From Aliiruegeria haliotis (GTDB taxonomy: Bacteria; Pseudomonadota; Alphaproteobacteria; Rhodobacterales; Rhodobacteraceae), in assembly GCF_003003255.1 (NCBI RefSeq), contig NZ_PVTD01000007.1, forward strand, positions 62,001 through 126,000: 64,000 bases of DNA. Direction: 5' to 3'. The position numbers were made by a program, and so were the translations under genes. Of this stretch, positions 1 through 8,421 are shown in pieces (position 1 is the stretch's first letter; each line of letters begins with the position of its first letter). The notes under the pieces are model-generated. The model was not told where the DNA came from. It saw nothing but the letters and a program-made list of their open reading frames with translations, and searched no databases.

Positions 1-1
1 C

Positions 2-877
2 ATTGTCGTCGCCATCGGTGTTCTGATCACACCGTTGACAACACTGCTCACCGATTTACCGGACATGATCCGCAACGTTCAGCGCGACCTGGCTGGCGCC
101 GGCGGCGAGGCGATGGAGCAATTGCAGGAAGCAGCCGAAACGGCAGAGGACGCGCTCAACGGCGACACCGAGGACAAGATCGAAGTCGAGGTGGCATCCG
201 ACACCACTCTCCTGTCGCGTCTCCTTGCCACGGCACCTGCCGTGTTGGGGCAGATCGCATTGTCCCTGATCCTCATGTTCTTCCTGATCGCATCCGGTTC
301 CAAGTTCGTCAGAAGCGTCGTTCAGGCCTCCGACAATTTCTCTGACAAACGCAAATCGGTGGAGACAATCCGGGCCGTCACTGACCGCCTTGGCACCTAT
401 CTTGGCGGGATCACCGCGATCAACGCCGGGCTCGGTGTGGCCATCGGCTGCGCGATGTGGATGCTGGGCCTGCCCAATCCGATACTCTTCGGGTTCATTG
501 CGTTTCTGTTCAACTTCGTCCCTATCCTCGGGGCGATGGCCGGAGCGGGACTTGCGGCAATGGTGGGATACAGCGAAAGCACAGACCTTGCGGTGTCGTT
601 CTGGGTGTTCGGGACCTACATGGCGATCACCTCGATTGAAGGCCAGTTCGTCACGCCCTACCTGATTTCGGGGCGGCTCAACCTGAATCCTGCTGTCGTC
701 TTCATCTCGGTGGCGTTCTTTGCCTGGACCTGGTCGATCATTGGCATGGTCGTCGCCGTCCCGATCCTCGTGGCTGTCAAGATCCTGCTGGACGAGAACC
801 CGTCCACGCGGGCAATTGGACGGTTCCTCGGCGAAGGGGAGGCGATTGCATCAGAAAACCAAGACCCGACGGATTGA
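2..877 (+). CDS. AI-2E family transporter, C-terminal part (gene runs off the left edge)
   Basis: The frame is open to the first bases of the window, so the true start lies outside. The visible part has a soluble, charged stretch rich in Glu and Asp, then hydrophobic segments (QIALSLILMFFLIASG, then GLGVAIGCAMWMLGLPNP, FGFIAFLFNFVPILGAM, AVVFISVAFFAWTW and VVAVPILVAVKILLD). The GF-AFLFNFVPILGA pattern and the closing VPILVAVK segment are typical of the AI-2E exporter/YdiK/PerM family, a membrane family that includes an autoinducer-2 exporter, Na+/H+ antiporters and members of unknown substrate. The substrate here cannot be told. It converges with the FAD protein gene that follows. Confidence 0.85.
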   Translation: MVVAIGVLITPLTTLLTDLPDMIRNVQRDLAGAGGEAMEQLQEAAETAEDALNGDTEDKIEVEVASDTTLLSRLLATAPAVLGQIALSLILMFFLIASGSKFVRSVVQASDNFSDKRKSVETIRAVTDRLGTYLGGITAINAGLGVAIGCAMWMLGLPNPILFGFIAFLFNFVPILGAMAGAGLAAMVGYSESTDLAVSFWVFGTYMAITSIEGQFVTPYLISGRLNLNPAVVFISVAFFAWTWSIIGMVVAVPILVAVKILLDENPSTRAIGRFLGEGEAIASENQDPTD

Positions 878-895
878 GTACAACCCGTGTGACCT

Positions 896-2485
896 TCAGC
901 GGCTGACCGGTTTCACTGCCCGTTCGAACATCCCTTTCGCCCACTGGTCCGCGACCATGCCGAAGCAGTCGTGTATGCTGTCGGCAGCAATGACGCTGCC
1001 CTCTGTCAGGCGCCCCAGCATCGACATTCCCCGCGTCGTGATCCCGTCTGCGGCCACAACCTGGCCATCCGAAACGGTTTCGACCCCAGCTGTGTCGGCA
1101 AGCGCCCGGACCGCGCCCCGCCCTGCAAGCCCGCGGATCAGCTTCGAGTCGAGAGAGGAAAAGGCAGCGGAGGGGAGGACGGCATCAATCATCACGCCAG
1201 CGGTGCGCCGCCCGTCAAGCCGCCAGCCTTCCGGCACCAGTTCGATATCGGGATCGTTGGCAACGGTCAGGCGAACCAACCCTTGCTCGATTAGCGCAAG
1301 CAGCAACCGCGCATCCTCGACCGGCGGGCCGTAGGAATAACGTTTCAGCCCGGTGTCGAAGCCGACAATGGCCATACGCGTGTCAGCGCGGGCGGGTGTG
1401 TTGCGCAAGACGCGCCGCAGATCGGGCTGCCAGCCGCGCCAGATCTGGCCAACCGTGTAGCCAACCGAAGGTGGCTCGTCGCCGGCCGCGATCGCGATAT
1501 CCCGGCGCAGCGCGGCGACCGGATCTTCACCGCGTTGCGTGCCCGGGTTGATGAGTTCCGTGTCAATCCACTCGGATGCATCAGATCCGCAGATGCGGGC
1601 GACCGGTTGCAGGAGTGTCTGTGCCAGATGTCGCACGGATGCGTCCGGATCCAGCGCCAGTGCCTCCGCGAGCAAACGGCGGAACGTCTCTTTCTCAGAG
1701 GCGTCCAGCGCAAAACGCGCTGCCAGTTCCGCAGTTTCGGGCTTGGGCGCTGGCGCCATTCCATCGAGGGAGAACGGCAGGATCGTGGCGGGTTCACGAC
1801 CCGAAGGGATATAGCGCCCCGCATGCATGTGACCGCCGCGCCCGAGCGTCAACACGCTGATCATGTCGAGTGTCGACAGCCCGAGACCACGGATGCCAAC
1901 CACCGAATCCGTCCAGTTCTCCGCCGCAGCGACAACAGCCTCTGTGGGATACGCGGCCAAGAAAGGCAGGCGATGGCGATCCGCATGCGCCCGCCAGCGC
2001 GCGATCTGCTCGTCTGGAATCGTGTCCGGCTGGCCAAGGCTGAGCAGAACCTCGTCATAGGGACCAAAGGACTTGTCCCCCGCATTGAGCACCCAGGCCC
2101 CATCGTCGCCCTTCCCCGCATACGTCACGAAATGCGGCAGGATACGCAGTCGGAAAGTGTCAGGCAGAGCTTCGCGGACAGCAGAGAACCGAGCCGAGAG
2201 ATACGCGCCCAGGTGTGCCCGTGGCAGAAAACGGTTCTGGTCGTGCTCCTGCACCCATTCCTGAAACTGCGGAAAGGAAACGTTCGGCGGATCCGGGAGC
2301 TTCACATCCCGCAACGGAAGGTTCAGCAGACAACGCGGATCCTCTTCGGGGCTGAAATTCGGGCCGGCGCCCGGGTGCGGATCAGGCTCGAAAACATCCA
2401 CGGAGATCGGCCCGTGTCCGTGGCGCAGAAGTGCCTCCAGAGCACCCAGGCCGCGCGGGCCGAACCCAACAATTGCCAGGCGCAT
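896..2485 (-). CDS. FAD/NAD(P)-binding protein (NAD_binding_9-like)
   Basis: 529 aa. The N-terminus carries a Rossmann dinucleotide motif (IVGFGPRGLGALEAL, about residues 4-18) followed by an acidic strand end (VFEPDPHPGAG) and a second conserved block (LLNLPLRD). This layout is that of the FAD-NAD(P)-binding family that includes HcaB-like and ornithine-hydroxylase-like oxidoreductases of unknown substrate. The start lies 3 bases beyond the stop of the MscS gene, so it is the last gene of a three-gene operon (unknown protein, MscS channel, this protein). Nothing in the sequence identifies the substrate. A soluble flavoenzyme is the safe call. Confidence 0.75.
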   Translation of the reverse strand: MRLAIVGFGPRGLGALEALLRHGHGPISVDVFEPDPHPGAGPNFSPEEDPRCLLNLPLRDVKLPDPPNVSFPQFQEWVQEHDQNRFLPRAHLGAYLSARFSAVREALPDTFRLRILPHFVTYAGKGDDGAWVLNAGDKSFGPYDEVLLSLGQPDTIPDEQIARWRAHADRHRLPFLAAYPTEAVVAAAENWTDSVVGIRGLGLSTLDMISVLTLGRGGHMHAGRYIPSGREPATILPFSLDGMAPAPKPETAELAARFALDASEKETFRRLLAEALALDPDASVRHLAQTLLQPVARICGSDASEWIDTELINPGTQRGEDPVAALRRDIAIAAGDEPPSVGYTVGQIWRGWQPDLRRVLRNTPARADTRMAIVGFDTGLKRYSYGPPVEDARLLLALIEQGLVRLTVANDPDIELVPEGWRLDGRRTAGVMIDAVLPSAAFSSLDSKLIRGLAGRGAVRALADTAGVETVSDGQVVAADGITTRGMSMLGRLTEGSVIAADSIHDCFGMVADQWAKGMFERAVKPVSR

Positions 2486-2488
2486 ACG

Positions 2489-3298
2489 TTACTCCCCTGC
2501 CAGTTCCGGCATACGGACGATCCGAATGCCGGCCCCGACCAATGCGTCCCGTCCACGCGCGGTAAGATCCGAGATGAACGCAAATTGATCGCGGATCTCG
2601 AACGGATATGCCCGCAGCAGCACCCGCGTTCCGCAGGACTCGTTTCGCATCACCACGACAATCGGTCGTTCCCAATCCAGAAACGGGCTGGTGAGGGCCA
2701 CATCTTTCAACAGATCGGAAATGCCATCGGCACGGCGCCCCGGGTCGATCAGGAACTCGGCCACGCACATCAACGTGTTTTCACCGTTGTTGCTGTTGAT
2801 GATGTTCTCGGACCAGATACGCGAATGCGGGATGGTGACCACGTCATCATCTGCCGTGCGGAGTTCGACCGCCCGCAGGCCAATCTCGATCACCTCGCCA
2901 TAGTCGTCACCGATCCGGACCCAATCTCCGGACCGATACGGCTTTTCGTAGACCGCAACCAGACCCGCGAATGCGCTGGTCGCGAAGTCCTTCAGCGCGA
3001 AGCCCAGAGCCACGCCAATCGTACCGAGGATCAACACCAGGTTTTCCACGGTCACATCGAAAAGCAGCGGAATGATCAGCAAAAGGGCTGCCAGCATCAG
3101 AACAATGCGTGCAAGGGGCACTGCGTTCAGCACCATGATCCGCAGGTTGGTGGGCAGCAACTCGGCCAGTCGCGGAAGCGCGATTTTCACCAACTTGTAG
3201 AGCAAGATGAACAGGACAGCGATTGTTACGGCCTGCAGGATGTTCCAGGTCCCGAAGTCCTCGAATAGCGACCTGATCTGGTCGGCACGATCTTCCAT
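2489..3298 (-). CDS. MscS-family small mechanosensitive channel
   Basis: 269 aa, close to the 286 aa of E. coli MscS. It has an N-terminal helix (ILQAVTIAVLFILLYKL), a second segment (IVLMLAALLLIIPLLFDV) and the pore-lining TM3 region (LVLILGTIGVALGFALKDFATSAFAGL), which matches the glycine/alanine-packed TM3 of MscS. The beta domain follows (GDWVRIGDDYGEVIEIGLRAVEL, then PHSRIWSENIINS), and this is diagnostic of the family. It opens in the inner membrane under hypo-osmotic tension. It is sandwiched between an unknown 359-aa protein and the flavoprotein with gaps of 3 bases, so the three are probably co-expressed. Confidence 0.93.
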   Translation of the reverse strand: MEDRADQIRSLFEDFGTWNILQAVTIAVLFILLYKLVKIALPRLAELLPTNLRIMVLNAVPLARIVLMLAALLLIIPLLFDVTVENLVLILGTIGVALGFALKDFATSAFAGLVAVYEKPYRSGDWVRIGDDYGEVIEIGLRAVELRTADDDVVTIPHSRIWSENIINSNNGENTLMCVAEFLIDPGRRADGISDLLKDVALTSPFLDWERPIVVVMRNESCGTRVLLRAYPFEIRDQFAFISDLTARGRDALVGAGIRIVRMPELAGE

Positions 3299-3301
3299 CG
3301 C

Positions 3302-4381
3302 CTATACCTCCCCGACCGGAAAACCGGCCTCGCGCAGAACCCTGTGAACATGCGACGCCATGTGCGGAACGATCCTCAGGTGGCCCGTGTCGTCCATGCA
3401 CAGGAACCCGCGCCGCTTCAGGGCGCGAAGAAGGCCGTAGGGCAAGGTCAAGGGCAGCACGTTCGCGATGTCCTGTGGAGCGAGCCCGCCGTGGATCAAC
3501 ACCGCGTGCAGCAGGAACCTGGCATCACGCGTGTGGTTCATGGGCAAGGCAGGCCAGTCATACCGATCCAGCCAGGTCACATCGGCCTCCTCGGCGCTCA
3601 CATTCCGCGTGACCGAGTGTTCAAACACCTCGAGTGCAGCCCAAGGGCACCCCCAGACGTCCGCAGCCAGGTCGATCATGTAATCGTCGGCAAACTCCCC
3701 ATCCTCTGTGTTCAGGATGGCAGCGCCGGACTTCACCGACTTGAAGCAATGCGCATCGTGCTCGATTGCCAGCAAGGACGCGAGAGCCGCGGCGTCCAAC
3801 GGCGGGATCATGCGAACGTCCGAAACAAGGAGGTCAAGTCCGCAGATCCAATGAATGAAGCTCCACTGGATCGTGGAGCCACATAGCAGCAGCCGCGTCT
3901 TGTCCGTCTCGGCCTTTTCGCAGAACCGGCGAAGGCGCTCCAACCCGCTCGGGCTGCGCTCGCAAAGCGGATCGAGCGAAGGCAGCACCGCAAACCGCAA
4001 CCTGCCATCCAACTTGCCATCCTCCAGCGTGGCATGCCCGCGCGACTCTGCCCATCGCTGGAACAGATCGCTCGGTGCACTCGGCAACGACAGGCAAGCG
4101 CACACCCGATGCGGCGTGTCTTCCTCCTCGACCCAATCCGCGAAACTGTCATCCAGAAGGCCGAAAACGTGCTCGTCCAACCGGTCGAATGTCTCCTGTC
4201 CAAAGATCGGGGACGTTACGGATTGGAGGTCATCGGGGACGAGATCGCTTTCATCTTCGCCATTGTCCAGATGCAGGTTCCGGCGCAGTCGCAGGAATGC
4301 ATCGCGCACCCGGTTGGTCGCCCGTGTCTGCGGCTTTGGATAATCCGGAAACGATACCAGCGATTTCGGAAAGTGTTCCAT
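3302..4381 (-). CDS. Unrecognised 359-aa soluble protein, first gene of the mscS operon
   Basis: I do not recognise this family. The protein is soluble, with no signal peptide, membrane segment or clear nucleotide-binding loop. The N-terminal part (residues about 20-75) is acidic and resembles the linker and lid part of an ATPase, but no Walker motifs are visible. The middle has hydrophobic strands (RLLLCGSTIQWSFIHWICGLDLLV). The last 75 residues (HAVLIHGGLAPQDIANVLPL, then LLRALKRRGFLCMDDTGHLRI) read like a winged-helix unit. It ends 3 bases before mscS. A regulatory or scaffold role for the channel is possible but is only a guess from position. Confidence 0.6.
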   Translation of the reverse strand: MEHFPKSLVSFPDYPKPQTRATNRVRDAFLRLRRNLHLDNGEDESDLVPDDLQSVTSPIFGQETFDRLDEHVFGLLDDSFADWVEEEDTPHRVCACLSLPSAPSDLFQRWAESRGHATLEDGKLDGRLRFAVLPSLDPLCERSPSGLERLRRFCEKAETDKTRLLLCGSTIQWSFIHWICGLDLLVSDVRMIPPLDAAALASLLAIEHDAHCFKSVKSGAAILNTEDGEFADDYMIDLAADVWGCPWAALEVFEHSVTRNVSAEEADVTWLDRYDWPALPMNHTRDARFLLHAVLIHGGLAPQDIANVLPLTLPYGLLRALKRRGFLCMDDTGHLRIVPHMASHVHRVLREAGFPVGEV

Positions 4382-4517
4382 CCTGAATTCCTATAGAACC
4401 GTGTCCGGTCAAACTCACCAAACCACCAATCTGCCTGGGGAGGGAAATGAAAAATCCCCGCAACCGGCCCGGGTTCGCCCGGCGAGGCGTCAGGTTGCTT
4501 TCCTGTCAGGCTTGCAG

Positions 4518-4554
4518 CGAAAAAGGGCGCCGGATGCATGCGGCATCCGGCGCC
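4518..4554 (-). terminator. Intrinsic terminator after the CsbD gene
   Basis: A perfect 12-bp stem (4526-4537 pairs with 4543-4554, arm GGCGCCGGATGC) with a 5-base loop is followed on the minus strand by five T residues. It sits about 30 bases beyond the CsbD stop codon and would end transcripts from csbD and any read-through from the DUF892 gene. Confidence 0.85.
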
Positions 4555-4584
4555 TTGGCGACGTCTCGTCGCTTGCGCAGGTCA

Positions 4585-4779
4585 TCAGCTGTTCAGCCAG
4601 CTGTCGACCTCTTCTTTCGCTTCCTGCTTGGTCTTTCCGTATTTCTGCTGGATGTGGCCTTCAAGCTGCTCACGATCACCGTCGATCTTGTCGACTTCGT
4701 CGTCCGTCAGCTCGCCCCACTTCTCCTGGACCTTGCCTTTGAGTTGCTTCCACTCACCTTGGATCTGATCCCAGTTCAT
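4585..4779 (-). CDS. CsbD family stress protein
   Basis: 64 aa, the usual size of the CsbD family. It starts MNWDQIQGEWKQLKGKVQ, the family signature, and continues with KWGELTDDEVDKIDGDREQL and KYGKTKQEAKEEVDSWL. The start was chosen at the MNWDQ methionine because AAAGGAGC lies just upstream; the open frame extends 17 codons further without support. CsbD proteins are small, highly charged, stress-induced proteins whose molecular action is not known. It is preceded by an exact EcfG-type promoter (4837-4861) and followed by a strong terminator, so it can be a single-gene unit. Confidence 0.93.
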   Translation of the reverse strand: MNWDQIQGEWKQLKGKVQEKWGELTDDEVDKIDGDREQLEGHIQQKYGKTKQEAKEEVDSWLNS

Positions 4780-4836
4780 ATCCTGCTCCTTTCGTGTTTC
4801 GGTTTGGTCTGTTGTGCCGGTGTTCGACATGTCATC

Positions 4837-4861
4837 AACGCCGCTGCCAGCATTTCGTTCC
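4837..4861 (-). promoter_or_regulatory. EcfG-type promoter for the CsbD gene
   Basis: On the minus strand GGAAC (4861-4857), a 16-base spacer and CGTT (4840-4837) match the GGAAC-N16/17-CGTT consensus of the alphaproteobacterial general stress sigma factor EcfG. The expected start point near 4830 leaves a leader of about 50 bases before the CsbD ATG. Seen by eye; no transcript data. Confidence 0.8.
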
Positions 4862-4881
4862 CGAATTTCTGAGGCCGCGAG

Positions 4882-5379
4882 TTATTCCGCGCTCTGGTTG
4901 ACGCCACCACCGGTCGCGATCGCTGTCATCCGGCGGTCGCCGTCGTAGCCGGCATCGAGCATCTCGGAGAGCGTTGCCGCATCACCATCCAGATCAAGCT
5001 GGTTGGCAAAGGCCCGCAGAGTGCCATAGGCGGCGATCGCGTAGTGTGCGAGGCGCTGATATTGCGAAATGATGACAGCGTCGCGCACGTCACCTGAGGT
5101 CATCTCGGCATCAACGGCGTGAGCGCGTGCCTCCGCTACCAGACCTTCCATCCCTTTGCAGTGATGTGCATCGGGATCGATGTCGTGGCTGGCACAGAGC
5201 GAAGTCAGAGCGTCCATTCCACTCGAAATGCCATTTGACGCGTCGACCAGGGCTTCGGACAGCGCCGTGTCCCCCGCTGCGCGGCCCATTTCAACGGTAA
5301 CGTCGAGCGCCTGCTTGCAGGCAGAATACGCATCTTGCAGGCCTTCGTGGTAAACATCGTGGAGTGTCTTGTCGGACAT
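4882..5379 (-). CDS. DUF892 / YciE-type ferritin-like protein
   Basis: 165 aa. The MSDKTLHDVYHEGLQDAYSAC opening, four long helices, and the YQRLAHYAIAAYGTL segment match the DUF892 (YciF/YciE-like) ferritin-like family, which is stress-induced and may bind metal in a four-helix bundle. The start was placed at MSDKT because GAGGAAG precedes it; 45 upstream codons in the frame look non-coding. It is transcribed divergently from a 51-aa gene, with a GGAAC-N16-TGTT promoter in the shared intergenic space, so general stress control is likely. Function beyond the family is not established. Confidence 0.85.
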   Translation of the reverse strand: MSDKTLHDVYHEGLQDAYSACKQALDVTVEMGRAAGDTALSEALVDASNGISSGMDALTSLCASHDIDPDAHHCKGMEGLVAEARAHAVDAEMTSGDVRDAVIISQYQRLAHYAIAAYGTLRAFANQLDLDGDAATLSEMLDAGYDGDRRMTAIATGGGVNQSAE

Positions 5380-5429
5380 GGTGACTTCCTCTTCGTACTG
5401 TTGCGTCATTTCCGAACTCGTGATCATCC

Positions 5430-5454
5430 AACAGCCAGACGAACCTTTTGTTCC
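5430..5454 (-). promoter_or_regulatory. Near-consensus EcfG promoter for the DUF892 gene
   Basis: Minus-strand GGAAC (5454-5450), 16 bases, TGTT (5433-5430). The -10 element differs from the CGTT consensus at its first base only. It points at the DUF892 gene, whose ATG is about 50 bases further on. Confidence 0.65.
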
Positions 5455-5479
5455 CCAAGCGACGGTTGCGAACCGACAC

Positions 5480-5504
5480 GGAACCAAAGCCGCCCTCGTG
5501 CGTT
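5480..5504 (+). promoter_or_regulatory. EcfG-type promoter for the 51-aa gene
   Basis: Plus-strand GGAAC (5480-5484), a 16-base spacer and CGTT (5501-5504) match the consensus exactly. The predicted start near 5511 gives a leader of about 70 bases before the ATG at 5583. It is divergent from the DUF892 promoter at 5430-5454. Confidence 0.8.
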
Positions 5505-5582
5505 GCCAAGTCACTCAGTGCCCACGACGCTGTGCTTGCCATCGCGCACCGTGGAGCGGACCAATCAATACAGGAGAAACCC

Positions 5583-5738
5583 ATGTCCAAGACGCAAACG
5601 CGCCACCATGTCATCGAAGGCCTTAGAGGATCCGAGCAGCACCACCCGCTTAAAAACGAGCCGGGGGAAAAGGGTGATCCGGACCACAACAAGCCCGAGT
5701 CCGAGGGTGGAGACGACAAGAAAAGCACGACGGATTGA
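5583..5738 (+). CDS. 51-aa hydrophilic stress-type protein, unrecognised
   Basis: A very small protein made almost wholly of charged and polar residues (MSKTQTRHHVIEGLRGSEQH, then repeated acidic/basic pairs and GGDDKKSTTD at the end). It has no hydrophobic core, membrane segment or cysteine, and looks intrinsically disordered. CAGGAGAAACCC just before the ATG gives a good ribosome binding site, and an exact EcfG promoter lies about 80 bases upstream, which is the main reason to believe it is a real gene. No function can be assigned; such proteins are common members of general stress regulons. Confidence 0.7.
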   Translation: MSKTQTRHHVIEGLRGSEQHHPLKNEPGEKGDPDHNKPESEGGDDKKSTTD

Positions 5739-5767
5739 CGTCCACCAAGGGCGCATTGGCACCCGGG

Positions 5768-7192
5768 TCAACCGGAGGTTTCGGCGACGAGCCTTCGGGC
5801 GAGAGAGAGATCTACCTTGAGAGATCGCCGCGCGACCGCAGCGCTCTCGCCAGTCAAACGGAGGACATAGCTGGGGTGCCAGGTGAGAAGAACCTGTCCC
5901 CCGTCCGGTGTCCGCTCAATAGTGCCGCGCCTCGGCGCCAGCGGCGCGTCATTGCCTGTCAGCGCAAATGCAGCCGTCGCTCCCAGAGCGACGGTCAGCC
6001 GCGGTTTGACGAACTTCCGTTCCAGATCAAGCCACCAACGACAATGCAGGACCTCATCCCGCGATGGTGTCTGATGAAGGCGCCGCTTCCCGCGCGGCGT
6101 GAATTTGAAGTGCTTCACCGCGTTCGTGAGCCAAACCGGTCCTGTGCCGACCTCGCCCATCGCCTCGGTCAACACCTTGCCAGCCGGGCCGACGAAGGGT
6201 TGCCCGGAAAGGTCCTCAGCATCTCCTGGCTGCTCTCCTACGATCATCAACGGCGCCGACGGATCGCCTCGCCCCCAGACCGTCTGTGTGGCCGCTTCGC
6301 ATAGACCACACCGCCGACACACACGCGCAGCATCGGCTGCGGCCTCCAGGCTATCGACCGATCCGGGCGCGCCTTCGGCGAGCCGTTTCAGGATACCGGA
6401 AGCGCGGCTCGGTGGGGACGCAGGCTGTGCTGCGCGCATCGCGGCCACGCGCCGGTCGGCCTGCGCGAGCATTTCGGGGATCAGTTGGGTTTCGGGCATG
6501 TTCTTCCAGTATTTCTTCGGCATCTCCGACTGCATCGCCTTCAAATGAAGGCGTGCGGGATTGAAGATGTTCTGGAAATAGGTTGCCCAAAGGCTCTCGC
6601 AGGCGTCTTCGGGGACATCGGGCCGTTGCGCTGCGGGGTGAAAAGAAAGTGCACCATTCTCGAACCGGGCGACGCCAGCCGGTGTTGCGATGGTCCAGTC
6701 CATGTCCGCAAAACGCTTGGCAAAAAACGGAGTGGCGGCCTCGACGATACGGTGTTCCGGCTCGAACCACGCACCAAAACGTCGCCGGCTGGTCTCTGTT
6801 GGTAGTTCGCGAAACCGGACAAAGGCGTGCATCTTGTGGATGTCGCGCCGAACGGCCTTCGCCAGACGCTCCAGCCGACGCGTGAGCGGGTCGGCGGGGT
6901 TGGCAATTGCCCTACGGTCGCTCTGATGCCGGTGGAACGCAGAGTAGAGCAAGGCGGGCACCTCGGCCTCCTGATGGCACAGCACGCTACCCGCCAGATC
7001 GTTCAGGGGACGTGAAACCGTCGCCCGGCGCGGTCCCACTTCTCCCGGCAGCGGATCGCAAGCGAAGAGGTCGCCGCCGCCGCCAAACCGCCAGATGATG
7101 GCGTCGGGCGCAATGTCATGGCTCAGAAGCAGCCGCGTCGCGTCACGCCACCGCTCGGCGAAACCAAGTTCGGGAAGATCGATGCGGTACAT
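5768..7192 (-). CDS. UdgX family uracil-DNA binding protein with N-terminal DUF4130 domain
   Basis: 474 aa. Residues about 80-245 fit the DUF4130 domain found fused to UdgX. The C-terminal 190 residues are a family-4-like uracil-DNA glycosylase: three cysteines of the Fe-S site in VCRRCGLC (292-298), motif GEQPGD (319-324), the UdgX-specific loop KRRLH (369-373) and HPSYVLR (439-445). In UdgX the histidine of this loop forms a covalent bond with the abasic site after uracil release. The start overlaps the stop of the radical SAM gene by one base (TGATG), so the two are translationally coupled. Expected to act on uracil in DNA, most likely under SOS control through the promoter of the upstream gene. 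Confidence 0.92.
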   Translation of the reverse strand: MYRIDLPELGFAERWRDATRLLLSHDIAPDAIIWRFGGGGDLFACDPLPGEVGPRRATVSRPLNDLAGSVLCHQEAEVPALLYSAFHRHQSDRRAIANPADPLTRRLERLAKAVRRDIHKMHAFVRFRELPTETSRRRFGAWFEPEHRIVEAATPFFAKRFADMDWTIATPAGVARFENGALSFHPAAQRPDVPEDACESLWATYFQNIFNPARLHLKAMQSEMPKKYWKNMPETQLIPEMLAQADRRVAAMRAAQPASPPSRASGILKRLAEGAPGSVDSLEAAADAARVCRRCGLCEAATQTVWGRGDPSAPLMIVGEQPGDAEDLSGQPFVGPAGKVLTEAMGEVGTGPVWLTNAVKHFKFTPRGKRRLHQTPSRDEVLHCRWWLDLERKFVKPRLTVALGATAAFALTGNDAPLAPRRGTIERTPDGGQVLLTWHPSYVLRLTGESAAVARRSLKVDLSLARRLVAETSG

Positions 7193-8421
7193 CAGAACAG
7201 GCTGAGTTGCTCGGGTGGCGGCTCTAAGCGCGCTTTCAGATCGTCCGCGTCGGTCATCGCGCGAGGAGACCAATCCGGCGTCAACACAAAGGGCTTTGCC
7301 TTGCTCATCAGCGCGCCGATTTTCAGAAGGTCTCCGTAGCGGACGAGTCCGGAACGCCTGGCATTCAGAATACGGCTGACCGTTCGGGTCCCGAATCCCG
7401 GAACCCGCAGCAGAGTGTCCCGATCGGCCAGATTGACATCGACGGGAAAGACGCCTCGATTTGCCAACGCCCAGGCCAGCTTCGGGTCCACCTTCAGATC
7501 GAGGTTGCCGTCCAGCGTGGGGGCGGTGATTTCATTCACATCGAAGCCATAGAACCGCAAAAGCCAGTCCGCCTGGTACAGCCGATGCTCCCGCATCAGC
7601 GGCGGGCGGATCAGGGGCAGCGCCGCCGACGCCTCGGGGATCGGCGAAAAGGCCGAATAGTAGACACGCTTCAGATCGTAGCCGGCGTAGAGGCGGACGG
7701 AGGTGGACAGGATATCCCGGTCATTGGCCTGATCGGCACCGACGATCATCTGAGTCGACTGCCCCGCAGGCGCAAAGCGCGCAGGTCGTTTGCCAGTGTG
7801 CGTTCGCTCGCGGCTCGCATCCCTTGCCAGACGCACGTTCGCCATCGCCGCGCGGATGGTTTCTGGCTTCTTTTGCGGCGCCAATGCGCGGGTACTGGCA
7901 TCCTTGGGCAGTTCGATGTTGATCGACAGCCGATCCGCAAAAAGCCCGGCCTCCTCGATAAGCTCGGGGCTCGCTTCCGGGATGGACTTGAGGTGAATGT
8001 AGCCCTTGAACCCGTGGTCCCGCCGCAACATGCGGGCGATACGGACCATGTCGGCCATCGTGTCGTCCGGGCTGCGGATAATGCCCGACGACAGGAACAG
8101 GCCCTCGATATAATTGCGCCGGTAGAACTCCAGCGTCAGCGAGACCACCTCGGCAGGCGTAAACCGCGCCCGCTCCACGCCCGACGACACCCGATTGACG
8201 CAATATGCGCAATCGAAGATGCAAAAATTTGTCATCAGGATCTTCAGAAGGCTGATGCAGCGCCCATCCGGTGTGTAGGCATGGCAAATCCCGGAACCGC
8301 CCGCGCTGCCTATGCCGCCTGAGCGGCTGTCGCGCCGGGTCGTGCCGGAGGATGCGCAGGATGCATCGTACTTGGCCGCATCCGACAGAATGGCCAGTTT
8401 GTCTTGGAGGGTTCGTCGCAT
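7192..8421 (-). CDS. Radical SAM protein of the putative DNA modification/repair family
   Basis: 409 aa. The radical SAM cluster motif C-x3-C-x2-C is at C67, C71 and C74 (NFCIFDCAYCVNR), after the family-typical opening LAILSDAAKYDASCASSG. Near the C-terminus a helix-hairpin-helix unit (LLRVPGFGTRTVSRILNARR) suggests DNA binding. This family is regularly encoded next to UdgX, as here, and is thought to act in DNA repair or modification; the reaction is unknown. The start at MRRTLQDK was chosen because it agrees with the family. There is no ribosome binding site, but a good promoter places the transcript start at this ATG, implying a leaderless message. Confidence 0.9.
   Translation of the reverse strand: MRRTLQDKLAILSDAAKYDASCASSGTTRRDSRSGGIGSAGGSGICHAYTPDGRCISLLKILMTNFCIFDCAYCVNRVSSGVERARFTPAEVVSLTLEFYRRNYIEGLFLSSGIIRSPDDTMADMVRIARMLRRDHGFKGYIHLKSIPEASPELIEEAGLFADRLSINIELPKDASTRALAPQKKPETIRAAMANVRLARDASRERTHTGKRPARFAPAGQSTQMIVGADQANDRDILSTSVRLYAGYDLKRVYYSAFSPIPEASAALPLIRPPLMREHRLYQADWLLRFYGFDVNEITAPTLDGNLDLKVDPKLAWALANRGVFPVDVNLADRDTLLRVPGFGTRTVSRILNARRSGLVRYGDLLKIGALMSKAKPFVLTPDWSPRAMTDADDLKARLEPPPEQLSLF

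Noticed and set aside
1535-3268. 577-aa plus-strand frame opposite the flavoprotein and MscS genes
   Set aside because: Shadow frame: composition is typical of antisense and both real genes on the minus strand have family motifs.
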